A stretch of DNA of 64,000 nt from contig JAJGOT010000211.1 in assembly GCA_022457155.1 (NCBI GenBank), positions 101,001-165,000 on the forward strand, given 5' to 3'. The notes beneath the pieces were generated by a model that was not told where the DNA came from, did not search any database, and worked only from the letters and a program-made list of their open reading frames with translations. Of the stretch, positions 35,455-46,377 are shown in pieces; positions within the stretch are counted from its first letter, which is position 1; the number at the start of each line of letters is the position of its first letter. Position numbers and translations under genes: made by a program. This stretch comes from Cladopsammia gracilis (lineage: Eukaryota > Cnidaria > Anthozoa > Scleractinia > Dendrophylliidae).

Positions 35455-38400
35455 CTACCACTCTTGATAAGGGGCCAAGTGATCAAGAAAAATATTCAGT
35501 TTCTCTCCTTTCTCAGCAAACATGGCCCAGAAAAAGACCTTTTTGCTTGTGAATTTGTTTAACTCTCCAAGGACGCCGCACTCCATTATCACACTAAAAA
35601 TTTCCGGGCTTTGAATATTACAATCTATGGTGAGGCTTTTGTCATAAAGGAACAGCAACTGTAACGGGTGGCTATTTAGAGTTTGGGTTTGAATCTTTAC
35701 AATGAACTCCTGGCGGCTTTTACGTTTGGGTTTAGGTCCTGTTCCAATACCTTTTAAATGAGTACCAAATGTTCGTAGCGGTGTTTCCCCTGGCTTCACT
35801 AACGGAAACATTTCGACTGTTACAGAATAACGACTTTTCAGGGCGATACATAATGTCTTATGCGTGGACCAATGTTGAAGCTGGCATTCATTGCTACAAT
35901 AAGATGCAATATGACAGGTAGGACACTTTCTGAGGCGACGTTCTTCATCCCCTGAGCGATGGCAAAATGTACAAACAGTGTAAAATCGCTCAATTACCTC
36001 TCTGGGGTGATACATGCCTTCTTTGTTGTTAAATTCTTTGTTTCGGTCGATAACAGGCGGGTTGGAATAAAACTGCTTTTCCCCAGGTGGAAGACGTGGA
36101 AGACATGGAAGACCTGGAAAAACTGCCAGGGACTCATCAGTAAATAAGTTACCCAGTTTTATGGAAAAATCCCTGGGTACCTTTTCATACTCTAGCCACG
36201 GGCCACTATGGTCTCGAACGACGTTTGAATCTAAATGAACTCGTCCGGAGTAATTAATACCGATGAAAATACCACCGCATTTGTTGCCCGAGATGACATT
36301 TCCTGTTATGCTGGCTGAAGTTCGTGATTTGGCAAGGATCCCCCAGAATCCATTCTCGAATATGTTGTTCTCACTGATCTGAAGATGAGAATTATCATCC
36401 AGAGAAAGGCCGAAGGGTCCGTTGTGGTGGACATCATTTTTGCGTATTTTTATCGTATTCTTGTTGCTCACGGCATAGATACCCTCGCCTGCATTTTCGA
36501 AAATCTTGTTAACATTAATATCACATTCTCCTGCATTCGGGCCGATTAGGATGCCATGGAAACCACAATTAAATATCCTGTTTTCGGACGCAACGAGTTT
36601 TCCACCTTCTCTTGCTTCTAAACCAGCTTGGTGATTCTTGTAAACCTCACATTTTCTAACCTCCATGTGGGAACCTTCGCCATGGACTAGAGCGCCACCA
36701 CCTCCACAGTCATGGATTGCACAGTTTTCAAAAAGTGCGGAGCTCCCATTTAGAATCTGGACTCCAGGGATACCACCAATACCAGACTTTGATTCTGAAT
36801 CTCCAAACTTGCCAGTACGGTCACAAACAGGCTTTCCCAAAGAGACCGCTATACATCCTGGTCCACCATTACATTCTGGATAGTCCTCACAACTGGAAGA
36901 TCCTCCAGACAATTTGCAATGTTTCATGTGAATAGCTACGTCCTTGCCTTGGCAGCCAAGACCAGGGTACTCTTTTGAGAAATTAAATGTAATTTTCTCA
37001 AAATAGCACTTGGAGAATGCAATTCCAAAATGTTCTTTGCAGTTTAACACGACATCCTGTCCTAGACCGACAACCTGGAGGTCCGTAAAAGTCAAGAACT
37101 GAGCCAAATTATACTCTCCTTCATGTAATAACAGGGTTTCATTGCCTTCTGTCGTCATTAGAGCAAAAGCCAATTGTGCACCATTGCTTATTTCTCTAGT
37201 TAAGTGTGTGTCTACGTCTGGAAACATTTCATGGAACGTTTTGTCTTGGTGAAGATTGGGACCGCCAAAGTGAAGTGCCAACGCCAGTGCCGCCCTCTTT
37301 TGTCCCACAAGGTGGCTAGCTCCACATTTGACAAGTTCTTGGAGAGCCCAAGCCTTGCGTTTTAGTACCTTGCTGTAATAAGGATTTAAAGCAAGGCACT
37401 TTTCACAGTCATCTAGAGCTTGCTGCGGCTGATCAAGGTTTAAATGGCAGAGAGCTCGGTTGGCGAAGAGTCGATAGTCCCCAACTGACAAATCGATGGC
37501 GCTGGAATAAAGCTTGGATGCTTCTTCAAACTTCTCACTTTTTACTGCATGGTTGCCCTGTTCTCTGAGCTGGTTGGCTTTTTCCTCCCTTTCCGTAAGA
37601 GAAGTATGTGCTTCTTCGACGGAATCGTCTTCAGGAGCTGGTTGCCGCATACAGTGGGATATCAGCTTGTAGTGTCTGTCTTTTAAAGGGATATCAATGA
37701 AATAATCCGGCAGTTTGGTGTCATCCTCTTTGGTAGACTTTTTGAGGTTCACGAGGAAGTCCAGTTTCAATTCCTGCATTTCTTGCGCTTTGACTTTCTC
37801 TTGAGAAACACTGAAAAATATGCCTGCCTCGTTAAAAACACGCACGGCTTCTTCTGTATATAGCAAGGAATGGACCGATTCTTTATGCTTCGCTGAGAAA
37901 TTGCGCAAATGCTCCTGCAAATAGGTTGCATGCGAGGCCAACTTACCCCATAGCTGCAACGAAGGGGGATTCTCGACGCTAAAAACAGCATCTTCAACAA
38001 AACTTTCGCACACTTCCGCCGGCGAGCGTATAATTTTCAGCGCGTGGTGAAGGACACCTACTGCACAAAAAAGAACATTTAACTCGGTTTTTTCTTTTTC
38101 CAGTTGGCTTCGGATCACTTCTTGCACTAAGCGATGAACACTGAACGAATTTGTTCCGTATCTCTGAAACAGGGAAAACTTAGTAAGTAGGGACGCTATC
38201 TCACCCGGATCCCACAAACTGCTATCCACAGTAGAACGGCCCTCCTTGTTCAGCCCCTCATTGATCAATTCGTAAGGGATGTCATCTGGGCCAAGGAAGG
38301 CACACACCTGCATTACAAGAGTGGGAGCTCCTGCAAGTTCCATCTCTTCTGAAATGCGACTGATGTGATCAAAATTCAACATCCATGTGGTGTGGACAGC

Positions 38401-39653
38401 CAGGCGCTCAGGAGAGGTGTTTTCCACAAACTGTTGGGCTTTTTTCTTTGTCAAAAGAAGCAGTTTTTGCTTCCTGTATTTCCTCATATACTCCTTTATG
38501 GACTGCTTAAGCCATCGTATATATGCCCCAGCTTGATCAAGAGCTAGAGGAAGTCCTCCAAGCTCTCTTACCAGCTCACGCATGTCACTTTCCTCTCCCT
38601 CATCTTTACCTGTTCGCATCCGTAGAAACTGAATGCCTTCCTCCTCTGTCAAGCATTTCAACTCAATACAAGATTGTTCATCAACTCCTGTTTCTTCTCC
38701 TACTTCTGAAACTTCCCTCCTTGTGGTTATTATTATGTGACCCCGGGCCGTGTGTTTCCAGTGACCAGTAAGCAGCTTACGCATTTCTGTGGACATTTCT
38801 AGCTCATCAAGATTGTCAACGACTAGACACCACAAATCATCCCGTTTTGCCAACCAATCAAGGGTTCTCGACAAGGAGTTATAGAAATCGTTTTCAAACG
38901 TTCCAATTTGGCGCGCCATCTCACCAAGGGACCTTTGAAAAAGATTGTTATTTTCGCCCGAAATCCAAAAAATCCCCCCTGGATATTCTCTCTCGTGCCG
39001 CCACAGAAACTCTACGGCAAGAGACGTTTTACCCACACCCCCGAGACCACAAATAGCTGAATGAACACAACCACGCTCGGTTTTTTTTAGCTGGGCTGCA
39101 ATGGCTTCTAGCTCACTATCGCGACCACAAAAGCAACGATTGCGACTGGGTACCTGAAAAATCTTAGCATTGGCTGTTGCGTTAAAACTACTCTCTTCTA
39201 GCGCTTTAACCCTAGAATCTAACTGCGTTTGCCCGATTTTTAAAGCCCCTACTTCTGAGGTAAGACTAGCTTGTTCGTCTACTGCAGACGAAACAGTTGT
39301 CTCTAGGTTACTTTGCCTTTCTTTTAATTGGCAAATTTCCTCTTCATTTAGATCTACGTTTAGGTCTATTTTTGCTAAGTCGTTTGAAATGTCTCCAATT
39401 GCAGCAGACAAAGTTTCCTGTTTTTCTAACCGATCCTTTTGCTCTGCCTCCAGTCGTATCTCGATGTCAGTTATGCGCTTGTCAAAGTTGTCAATTTCGT
39501 CTCTTATAATTTGAAGGGCAGCACTTATCTTGTTGGCTTCATCGGTGCTGGATTGCCTTATATTTTCCACTTCTTTTTCCAGGTTAGTAACTTCCACGCT
39601 GATAAGCTTCATCAAATCTTTATCCACTGGGCAGCCCATGCACAGCTCCAATC
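35455..39653 (-). CDS. G2 terminal exon: coiled coil, NB-ARC, TPR, beta-helix, MYND
   Basis: Open to TAG at 35455-35457. An in-frame open stretch reaches 39750, but the start chosen is the phase-1 acceptor TTCTTGATAG at 39654, which splices GLELCMGCPVDKDLMKL directly onto the HEPN exon. About 135 residues of heptad-rich coiled coil precede NB-ARC (GLGGVGKTSLAVEFLW; LWCLVVDNLDE; GHIIITTRR; ELGGLPLALDQAG). TPRs include ANRALCHLNLDQPQQALDDC. The beta-helix, MYND (CTFC...CPTC...YCSNEC...H...C) and conserved tail follow. NB-ARC is nearly identical to G3 while the beta-helix and tail are nearly identical to G1, a mosaic pattern. Confidence 0.92.
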
Positions 39654-42600
39654 CTATCAAGAAGATTCCCATGGTAAAGTTATACCAGTGACTTTCTGGT
39701 TTAAGTCGGTAAGCCATCAAGTCGAAAGGGCAGCTTAAGATGTAATACAAAGAAGGACGGGAATCTTCAAACCGCCGCGTAGATATAGATTACGTTTTCA
39801 ATTGGGATAACAGATAGACAACAAATTTTTCTGGCCATTCAGCGTGTTAATCCGTAGTAAAAACGTACAACTAGTAAATTTATCTAGGGAGTTCGGCTTT
39901 AGTTAATAACTTTCAATTACTTACCCTTCGTTTCCCAGTCATGAAGTTCGTCAAGTGCTTTGTCTTCATCTGGTTTTGGAAGCCCCAGTGAACGAACCAT
40001 GGTCTCCATGAGTTGAAAACAATTCTTGAAATCCAGATCAGTCCAATGGTCGAAGTTGCAATGTCCCCACTCATTTCTCACTTTAGAGCGCACATCCTTG
40101 GCATTGGTGTGAATGCGTGTATGAAAAACGGCGGCATTCGCTAGAATTCCTAACACTGCTGACAGGTCACATGTATTATCAAATCCTAAATATAGAAAAA
40201 CAATTTGAGTAAAGCATGCCTTGATGTTTTTTTTATGTTTTTGTTTTGATGATTTATGCCGTTAAGTTTTGATCTGTTCAGATGCCTTTTTTCTGAAAAC
40301 GTTAGTTCAAGTACGATTTTCAATTTTAAGTAAGCTATTTAATTCTTGAAATTTTCAGCTGGGCTTCCTGTGATTAAAAATAGCATTTTTTTATCCTCTC
40401 GAAAACGTCAGGCGTAGTTTTTATTGGGTCCGAAAACGGCAGTTTACATTTTCGGTTTAAGAACCTTAACTTTTCATCTAATAATATTGTAATCCGAAAA
40501 TCTGGGGGTGGTATGAGCATCCCGAACACAGCTATTTGGCGAAACAATTCGTTTGGTGTCCCTGCACAAAGAGTTACATAACACGAATCAAAGGCTCCCA
40601 TGAGCCAACCCGTGAATAAGAAATGCTAACGTGTAACCACTTTTGACGAACACACACAAAAAAGAAAGGTCCCGGGCAAGATTCGAACTCGGGTCGTCTT
40701 GAACTACGCCATTAGGCTACGAAGATTAATGGTGATGGTGAGGTAAAATTTTATTATTTCAACGTAGATATGCGGACAAACGCGTATTAAAATGCGTGTC
40801 TCTCTTGAAAATCAATTTCAAGTCTGCAGATCGGTTTTAATGGTCCATTAAAGGACTCCAAATACATAACATCAGAGCAGAGCATTCAAAATGTCCCCTT
40901 TTTCGGCGATCGACTATTCTTTTGCCACGAAAGCCTTACGCACTGGTCAGCGGAATTACCAAGAAAAGTTTGGTATGTACTTGGTGTATCCCTTATTATT
41001 TTGTATTTAAACACTTAGTCTTTATTTCAGTAGAAAAAGAAGATAAAAACAGCAGAATAGGGAATCGAACCCAGGCCGTATGATCTACTCCATGCACACT
41101 ATCCACTACACCACCGAGGACTAGCTGCCGGAAATTGTAATTTTTAAGGGATATAAGATAATATACTGCTAGCCCAGACCATATATAAGAAATAACCCTT
41201 TCGATACACTGGAAATACTGGAATCAGTGCTTAACCCTAAATACTAAAATCAATGCTTCAACCCTAGATACTGTAATCCGTCCCTAAATTACACTGCAAT
41301 ATATCTAAATACATTTTACAATAAGGGATACATGAAGTACCATACATTATGATCAGGGATACACCAAGTACCTAGGAAAAGTTTACAACTGGTGGAAGGA
41401 ATTAGCGAGCGAGCGAGCGAGCGAGTGAGCGAAACTGTCCTCGTCAGCGATAACCCGTTCATTACGCTTCGCGTACTCACGGGTTAAAAATGAATATATG
41501 GACTATATATGTTACTGAAAATATTTGTGGACTTTTTCGGGAACGCTTCAAGGATCAAAAGTTGAGTACAATATTTTTTCCAATGTCATTTCTACAAACG
41601 TTTTGCCAAATATCTTTGACAGACACCTGGAATACGTTTTTACTTCAGACATTAAAGGGTTTTTTTGGGACACTTTTTGAACAATTGTTTCTTTGATTCA
41701 ATCACTTTGTGAGACCCTGAAAGGCAGTTGAGGTACATGATATTCAGGTAAAATAAAACGAGAAAGAAAGAAATAAAGAAATATGAATTTCAGTGGAAAT
41801 CTACTAGCTCTTACTTCCACTGCTTCCAGATGAAATTGGAAATATGAAATGTTGGTTTTTGTGGAGGAAGGAAAACTGGAGTACCCGGATGAAAACTGAA
41901 GTACTCGGAGCAAGGACTCGGACAAGGACAAGGACTCAGAGCAAGGACGAGAACCAACAATAAACTCAACCCACATATGACGTCGCCTACGGGATTCAAA
42001 CACGGGTCCATTGTGATTGGTGGGAGGCGAGTGATCTCACGGTCACCACTACACCATCCCTGCTCCCTTGGTGATTAAAACAACTCAATTTCCCTAACCA
42101 ACAAAGTAAAGAAATTCCTTAAGGTTACTGGAAAGTCATCATTTCAAACCATCACAATGAATAAATACATTTTTCATGACAATTTACGATCTGGAAAGAG
42201 GACCTGCATGAAAACCAACCACGGCTGATGTGGATTTCCTCTCTAAATATATTTATTTATTTATTTATTTATTTATTTATATATTTATTTACATGTTGTT
42301 TCTAAGCCCTCATTATAGTGCTTATTTTGGAAACAGCAGATCAGTCAAGAATTGCCCTCTAACATTCTTACATATGAAACAATAACCACAAGTTACCTGT
42401 AAACTTGGCCATGTGTGGCTCGAGATAAAGTTTAGCTAGATCTTCAGCCGTGTTGACTTTGTAATCATATGAACGCAACTTTTTCTTAAAGTTCCCCCAG
42501 TTGTTGTTGATGCTTCCATAATTCAGCTGAAATGGCCCATCTTTAGCCAAAAAATGACCAAAGGCTTGAGTGTCAATCCCATTTGCACTCTTCAGGGATG

Positions 42601-42720
42601 TGTAGTGTTTGGGTATTTCTTGACCCACAAAATCGCGGAGGACTGGCAACAGAAGCCTGTTCAAGCAAATGCCAATCACAACCCATCTCTTCTGGTTTTC
42701 TCCAAGGTCAAAACTGCTGA
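35455..42720 (-). CDS. G2: predicted HEPN(DZIP3-like) - NB-ARC - TPR - beta-helix - MYND protein
   Basis: Gene-level model joining 42720..42397, 40185..39925 and 39653..35455, with a possible leader exon at 53612..53531. Each junction is phase 1: ACAG|GTAACT to TATATTTAG|GA, and AAGG|GTAAGT to CTTGATAG|GA. With the leader the total is 4866 nt, or 1621 residues. The HEPN domain at about residues 30-220 matches, from memory, the DZIP3-like HEPN seen in many cnidarian proteins. It carries RNEWGH, a canonical HEPN Rx4H motif. A coiled coil (about 240-375), NB-ARC (Walker A about 425-432), TPRs (about 910-1005), beta-helix (about 1050-1375) and MYND (about 1450-1491) follow. Inferred role: an intracellular STAND receptor whose head may be an RNase or an interaction module. 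Confidence 0.75.
39925..40185 (-). CDS. G2 exon: second half of DZIP3-like HEPN domain
   Basis: Flanked by TTTTTCTATATTTAG and AAGG|GTAAGT, phase 1 on both sides. It encodes GFDNTCDLSAVLGILANAAV, then a stretch containing VRSKVRNEWGHCNFDHW with the Rx4H motif RNEWGH, and ends LHDWETKG. This is the C-terminal helix bundle half of the HEPN fold. It splices in frame to both neighbours. Confidence 0.85.
40570..40870. repeat. Dispersed repeat with tRNA-like remnant (pair of 19165-19520)
   Basis: Contains the same GGCTCCCATGAGCCAACCCG start and a GATTCGAACTCGGGTCGTCTT block that reads as a tRNA T-arm on the minus strand. Probably an old SINE-related repeat in the G2 intron. Confidence 0.55.
41060..41125 (-). 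repeat. tRNA-derived SINE fragment
   Basis: On the minus strand: GGTGGTGTAGTGGATAGTG (A-box-like) and CCTGGGTTCGATTCCC (B box). It lies in the G2 intron. Confidence 0.7.
41795..42064 (-). repeat. tRNA-derived SINE with tail
   Basis: The minus-strand head GGGAGCAGGGATGGTGTAGTG and the GTTTGAATCCCGTAGGCGAC B box are followed by the CATATGTGGGTTGAGTTTATTG and CTCCGAGTACTTCAG segments. As remembered, these form a widespread cnidarian SINE. Confidence 0.8.
42248..42292. repeat. (TTTA)n microsatellite
   Basis: Tandem TTTA/ATTT units with one TATA interruption, 100 bp downstream of the HEPN exon donor. Confidence 0.9.
42397..42720 (-). CDS. G2 exon: first half of DZIP3-like HEPN domain
   Basis: The acceptor TTTAATCTCTTATTTTAG precedes a phase-1 entry encoding SSFDLGENQKRWVVIGICL and then NRLLLPVLRDFVGQEIPKHY. 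The exon ends KLYLEPHMAKFTG at ACAG|GTAACT in phase 1. The LGENQKRWxVVGICL opening and the DLAKLYLxxxxAKF end resemble cnidarian DZIP3-like HEPN proteins as remembered. Because the entry is phase 1, at least one more exon must lie upstream. Confidence 0.85.
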
Positions 42721-43076
42721 CTAAAATAAGAGATTAAACAATTAGTTTAACAAGCTTGAGAAGGCTTGACTCAGTTTTGTTTTTGCCATGGGGTGTATGC
42801 GTTGAAATCAAAATTTCGCAGAGAAGACATGCTTAGATTGCGTTCAAACTTCACCAAGTTTTATGAATTGTTATCAATGGTTGCAAAGTAAAGGACAATC
42901 ATTATTATAACGGCTGGCTGTTTTAAAATAATATCATTATGTAAGGAGATTTTGGAAATATTTTGCTTTATACAAATTATTTGCTTTATTACTGTTTGCC
43001 TATCATGCCCTAAAATGTGATTTTTGATTTACTCGAAAACCGTCTTATAATTTTTCTTAAAACTTCGACTGCAGCT

Positions 43077-43246
43077 CACCCTGGATCCAGAGGTCCGTTC
43101 TCTGAATATCCATGATGAGTGAAAGTAACCGCATAAAAACGGTTAGAAGAATTTTTTTCTCGGCGCGTTGCGCCTCGTTGTCGCGGCTTCGCCGCTCAAA
43201 CTCGCCCGTTTTCACTAAAAAATAAAAACCTCTGGCACCCAGGGTA
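43077..43246. mobile_element. Second copy of the TACCCTGG...CCAGGGTA MITE
   Basis: Same ends and interior as 25700-25842. Flanks ACTGCAGCT (43068-43076) and ATTGCAGCT (43247-43255) agree at 8 of 9 positions, an aged 9-bp duplication. Confidence 0.85.
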
Positions 43247-43494
43247 ATTGCAGCTAGTGATATGTGAGTTAACTACAAAATTTGAAAGTTTCATTATCCT
43301 GGCATGTTAAATCGATGAAAATCAATCATCGAAATCCAATCAATCAATCGATATCAATCAATAGCATTAGTTAATTAATATCGATTGATATTGGCCAATC
43401 GATGATCAATCGATAATCACAAAACATGTGCCGCAAATTATCGATTTTCATCGATTGTTGCGTGTTTTCTCCGAGCTCGTGTAACAAAATCCCG

Positions 43495-43779
43495 AAAATG
43501 TCTGGTCAAGACATTCCGCATCGCGAGCGGGAAGTCCGATGCGATATCCGCAACAAACTCTTAATGGTTCTGGTTGCACAGTCCACCCACTACAACTGCG
43601 AGCTCCACAGACGAACATTAGAAAGGATTCCTCTTTATTATGACGAGAGAAAATGGAATTTCTGGCGTTTGAGTGGCTACGAATTAGCCCGAAATGTAAT
43701 ATTTCTGCGGCACGAGAGCAACAGGGCCTGGGTCCTGTTAGAAGATGATGCATCATGGGTAGTAGTGTGGGATATATAA
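43495..43779 (+). other. Unassigned ORF or exon next to an ATCGAT cluster
   Basis: An ATG in CGAAAATGTC context opens about 94 codons starting MSGQDIPHREREVRCDIRNK and ending DASWVVVWDI. It is charged with mixed hydrophobics and is not low complexity. It lies on the opposite strand to G2, just upstream of the HEPN exon. No family was recognised. It could be a transposon exon, since a similar ATCGAT-rich setting surrounds the ORF at 23372-23599. Confidence 0.3.
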
Positions 43780-44250
43780 GCTTTGTATAGCACGTGGTGG
43801 ATCATTCTAGGTCGACAGCGCTTCTCACTCACTTCATCAATTATTTTGTTATTTAATGAAAGAACGAATATGAACTGCAACTTAGAGCATTAATTAAGAG
43901 CCTCGTAGGATGGGCCGTTTGGAGCTTGGGCCTTTTGGTTCCTACTCAGATTTCCTGTCATTTTTTCCCCAAGGGGTTTTTTAAGGCAGGTTTTTTCTGG
44001 CCTCCGTCTAACCACAGTGGTTTTGTGCGTGGTTGCTCAGCTCCGTTAGGTGTTTTACTGTGATGGCGATTATTGGATAATGTACTTATAGATATTGTAT
44101 ACTGTATATTGTGTACTAAGGCTCAGTGTAGCACTATTTGCTGTAATAGTCCCGGTGCTCGGCCGAAACCTGCAAAATAAACCTATTGGTATATAATTAC
44201 AGTCTGTTGTGTAGTGAAGCAGAAATAGAACGACTACTTCACCTCCTACT

Positions 44251-44424
44251 TAGCCTGTTCCAGGCTCTCAGATAGTGGGGGCGAGTGAAAAAGTTGCAGC
44301 GCGCGAAGAAAACACAAGCGGGGACTGAGGGATGGAGGGGCGGGGCCCCTCTCCCTCGTTTTTTTCTTCGCTCGCTCCAACATTTTTCGCTCGCCTCCAC
44401 TATCTGAGAGCCTGGAACAGGCTA
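44251..44424. mobile_element. Foldback MITE
   Basis: Ends TAGCCTGTTCCAGGCTCTCA and TGAGAGCCTGGAACAGGCTA are exact complements, continuing through GATAGTGG. Flanks CCTCCTACT and CCTCCTTAC suggest an imperfect 9-bp duplication. Confidence 0.85.
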
Positions 44425-44509
44425 CCTCCTTACAATGTAATTGGCAAATATCTGGATGTCTTTGTCTATTTGTTTTTACTAACTATTCTGGCCATGCCCG
44501 CATGACAAT

Positions 44510-45740
44510 GTATTTCAAAGTTGTTTATTGTCTTATTTGGGTACATTACATTATACTTCACATACACCATTTATATTTACATTTACATTTACAAACAAGT
44601 CGTAAATTAAAAGTTTCAGATTAAGACTGTTAAGTAACATTAATAAATAACATGTGCGTTTTGAAGGTTCATATTCGTTGACTGATGTTCATTAGTGCAA
44701 TATATATTTATATATATTTACCCCATTTCTTGATATGCACCGCTAATTTATTTTTTGACTTAGCCATCCTACTTTCAAGTTGATAAATTGAGTCGATTCT
44801 TGATAAAAGGACATTACAATATGGTTTTAAAGTGTTGTTTCTGCAGTAATAGATTGTTTCGCAATAATTACAATGTGATTCAACAACAAGAGGTCATCCT
44901 TTCTTCTCCGTAGACCAAACATTTTATCAATATCAGAAAGTGATGTGGGGGGGGGGGGGGGGGGGGAAGTGATGTAATTTCCATATTCCTATTGTTACAA
45001 ACAATCAATAAGATCTGTCCAAAGTGTTGCGATAAATAGATGTTCGAGGGATTCGTCCACATGCAGTACCACAGAAGGAGCGGACTGAAGAGTTTGTTAT
45101 TCCTATTTTCTTCAGAAGGCTGTTCGTTGCCAAAATTCTATTTAGTATTCTATATTGAAATTCTCTCGATTTTGTATCTAAAGCAACCATGTATGGTAAT
45201 TCAGAATATTTCTTTCCATTCTAGAGTTTCATTGCTGAAAATGTTTGTGTACTTCAGCTGGGCTGTTGGTGGAGTTGTGATTCTAGATCTTAACTCTGCG
45301 CAGATACCTTAAGAGATAGCCTTACTTATCAAAACGCTATTCCCCATCAAATTTAATTGAATTTGGTCTTGAAGAACAAAACTTTGTTTTTCAATATAGC
45401 CTAATTTATCTTCAAAGACCGACGCCATTGTGCTTGTGCTATTAAATTCGTAAGTTCAAAGGCATCCATTGGGGAGAATTCAAGCTCAATTAGATTGCAT
45501 CGGTTTTCTGTTATTAAATCACCAATTCTAATTATCCCCTTACTAACGAGCTTATTCTTAAAGACGGACTTTCCATTGATACAAATGAACTTATTGTTCC
45601 ATATAACTATATTAGATATTTCCTCGTGTGACAGCAGGTCAAATTCATTTGTCTGTCTAGCTGCCAAACACTCTGCAAAATACTCAAAACACTCCTTGTA
45701 AAACTTAGGAAGACTTATATGTGGAAGTTTTTTTTCACAT
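44510..45740 (-). pseudogene. LINE reverse transcriptase 3' fragment
   Basis: Minus-strand segments EEISNIVIWNNKFICINGKS (about 45600) and TKSREFQYRILNRILATNSL (about 45170) match, in order, the C-terminal region of the same L2/CR1-like family as 14850-16750. The fragment is broken by stops and has a G-run near 44947. It ends about 45 bp before the Ty3 element. Confidence 0.7.
44947..44966. repeat. Poly-G run
   Basis: About 20 consecutive G bases. Similar homopolymer G or C runs occur near 35371-35392, 50829-50853 and 53908-53922. Their true lengths are doubtful in any assembly. Confidence 0.85.
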
Positions 45741-45849
45741 CATAGTCACAACAAAGAACAAATTTGTTTCCCACGGGATTAATGTGGTGTACTGGGAACT
45801 AGTTATAACACGCGGTAACATCCGGGACTTCATGTAAGTGAGGAGGAGA

Positions 45850-46267
45850 TTAAGTAAGGATAGTGCTGAACGGCAATGCACGATGGAATGTAAACTTTTT
45901 TCATTGTTTTAACTAGTGATCTCATTGGCCTAGACTAAAAAACCGCTAAAAAGTTAAAGTTAAAGATTTAAAGTAATTTGAGACCCAATCGCACAACATG
46001 CAAGTTTTAAAAGATATTGTATTTGGGGAACTTCATCAAAGAAGCAAAACTATTAGCTATTGTCTTCTGCTATTCTGATTGGTCAAGCACGAACATTTCC
46101 TAAAATTTATTTGACGCAAATGGATTTTCTGTATTTTTATAACGAAATATAATTATGAACTATCAGATTCTCCTCTATTATTGAAACCAAAGATATTCTA
46201 TCTGGGAAGTAGCTAATGCCGCAGAACAATGAAGTTTACTATAGTTCTTATGTGGAGCATTACTTAA
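45850..46267. mobile_element. TTAA-flanked element inside the left LTR
   Basis: TTAAGTAAGGATAGTGCTG at left and GGAGCATTACTTAA at right. The other LTR at 51147-51150 reads GGAGATTAAAACATG, the empty site. A second copy is at 51907-52516. Confidence 0.85.
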
Positions 46268-46377
46268 AACATGAACATGATGGCGACCTAGTGTGATTCT
46301 TTGCTTGTGACTTTGTGTCCTGACTTCGTGTCTCTTCTTCGGTCTAAAACACTACATTGGCGACGAGGATTGTTTCT

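Noticed and set aside
41403..41430. GAGCGAGCGAGC array that might suggest a CRISPR-like or structured repeat.
   Set aside because: Plain tetranucleotide microsatellite; no spacer/repeat alternation and a eukaryotic context.
41039..42064. Two apparent tRNA genes in the G2 intron.
   Set aside because: Boxes are present but the sequences do not fold as full tRNAs and continue into SINE tails.
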